Shown here in pieces: positions 5,162 through 5,663 of a stretch of 5,663 nt of DNA. The stretch spans positions 1 through 5,663 of the forward strand of contig JAQVRG010000114.1 in assembly GCA_028701165.1 (NCBI GenBank), in the 5' to 3' direction. The notes beneath the pieces were generated by a model. That model was not told where the DNA came from. It ran no database searches and saw only the letters and a list, made by a program, of their open reading frames with translations. Numbering within the stretch: the stretch's first letter is position 1; each line of letters opens with the position of its first letter. The position numbers and the translations under genes were made by a program. This DNA is from Eubacteriales bacterium (lineage in GTDB: Bacteria; Bacillota; Clostridia; Christensenellales; CAG-138).

Positions 5162-5663
5162 ATGGAAGAAACCACCAACAATCCCGCTGTACAGGAGCAG
5201 CACGAAATGACGCAGGCGGAGCTTTCCGAGCTGCTGCAGATCCGCCGCGATAAGCTTGCGGCCTTGCAGCAGGCGGGCTGCGATCCCTACGAGATCGTCA
5301 AGTACGATCAAGAGCTTTACAGCGCGGAGATTACCGAGAATTACGAGCGCTACGAAGGGCAGCGCGTGAGCGTCGCGGGGCGCATGATGTCCAAGCGCGT
5401 TATGGGTAAAGCGAGCTTTGCGCATCTGCTCGACTATAAAGGAGACATTCAGATTTACGTCAAGCGGGACGATGTGGGCGAAGAAGCCTACGCCGCCTTC
5501 AAAACCATGGATATCGGCGACATACTCGGCGTGACGGGGCTTGTTTTCAAGACCAAAACAGGCGAGATCAGCGTACACTGCGATTCCGTGACGCTGCTTT
5601 CCAAGTCGCTTCGTCCGCTGCCCGAAAAATTCCACGGCCTTAAGGACCCGGAGCTTCGCTACC
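5162..5663 (+). CDS. lysS: Lysyl-tRNA synthetase, class II (LysS), N-terminal part; 3' end outside the window
   Basis: LysS attaches lysine to tRNA-Lys in the cytoplasm. The window holds 167 codons of a protein that is usually about 490-500 residues, so only the N-terminal region is present and the class II catalytic motifs lie beyond the edge. After a polar start, residues about 18-45 carry the helical LSELLQIRRDKLAALQQAG segment, with the family-typical DPY after it. The OB-fold anticodon-binding domain follows: VSVAGRMMSKRVMGKASFAH (69-88), DIQIYVKRDDVGE (95-107), DIGDILGVTG (117-126) and TKTGEISVH (131-139). LLSKSLRPLPEKFHGLKD (145-162) leads into the catalytic domain. The ATG 5162 start has AAAGGA at 5149-5154, 7 bases upstream. 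The gene follows greA across a 157-base structured spacer that may control read-through. Confidence 0.96.
   Translation, partial: MEETTNNPAVQEQHEMTQAELSELLQIRRDKLAALQQAGCDPYEIVKYDQELYSAEITENYERYEGQRVSVAGRMMSKRVMGKASFAHLLDYKGDIQIYVKRDDVGEEAYAAFKTMDIGDILGVTGLVFKTKTGEISVHCDSVTLLSKSLRPLPEKFHGLKDPELRY

Noticed and set aside
4507..5181. 224-codon open frame on the minus strand opposite greA and the lysS leader
   Set aside because: It runs antisense through all of greA and the structured spacer. It has no motifs, and the + strand assignment is unambiguous.

Overview
The window looks like a GC-rich member of the Firmicutes (Bacillota), most likely class Clostridia. The reasons are the gene content (Mini-RNase III, ThyX, RlmB and a SigH-type sigma factor in that order, then DusB, GreA and LysS), strong AGGAGG-type ribosome binding sites, and a consensus sigma-A promoter. 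A Christensenellales-like gut lineage would fit the high GC, but that is a guess. All genes are on the + strand and tightly packed. The long minus-strand reading frames are codon-bias shadows.

Left block (1-2850): the 3' end of mrnC overlaps thyX by 4 bases. thyX is followed 8 bases later by rlmB, and the end of rlmB overlaps the start of a sigH-like gene. This matches the cysS-mrnC-(thyX)-rlmB-(rae1/yacP)-sigH cluster of Firmicutes, except that no rae1/yacP gene lies between rlmB and sigH. The products act in RNA maturation (MrnC, RlmB), dTMP synthesis (ThyX) and, in relatives, early sporulation or stationary-phase transcription (SigH). The sigH frame is broken by one in-frame TAG at 2713-2715, just before region 4. 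The region 4 sequence after it is intact and in frame to a TGA at 2848-2850.

Middle (2851-3492): a GC-rich hairpin directly follows the sigH reading frame. After it comes an unrecognised gene for a small protein with one N-terminal membrane anchor and an extracytoplasmic domain.

Right block (3504-5663): dusB (tRNA dihydrouridine synthase), greA (transcript cleavage factor) and the 5' part of lysS (class II lysyl-tRNA synthetase). A perfect TTGACA-17-TATAAT promoter sits at the dusB/greA junction, with its -35 box over the dusB stop codon, so greA (and perhaps lysS) can be transcribed independently. The 157-base greA-lysS spacer holds two perfect hairpins built from four mutually complementary CTTTGC/GCAAAG elements, then a terminator-like stem with a short T-run. 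This resembles an attenuator-type leader or a compound terminator.

The observations most worth following up are the amber codon in sigH, the structured greA-lysS spacer, and the long Arg/Gly/Tyr-rich N-terminal extension of RlmB with its 54-base tandem repeat. No mobile element, CRISPR array, tRNA or rRNA was seen.
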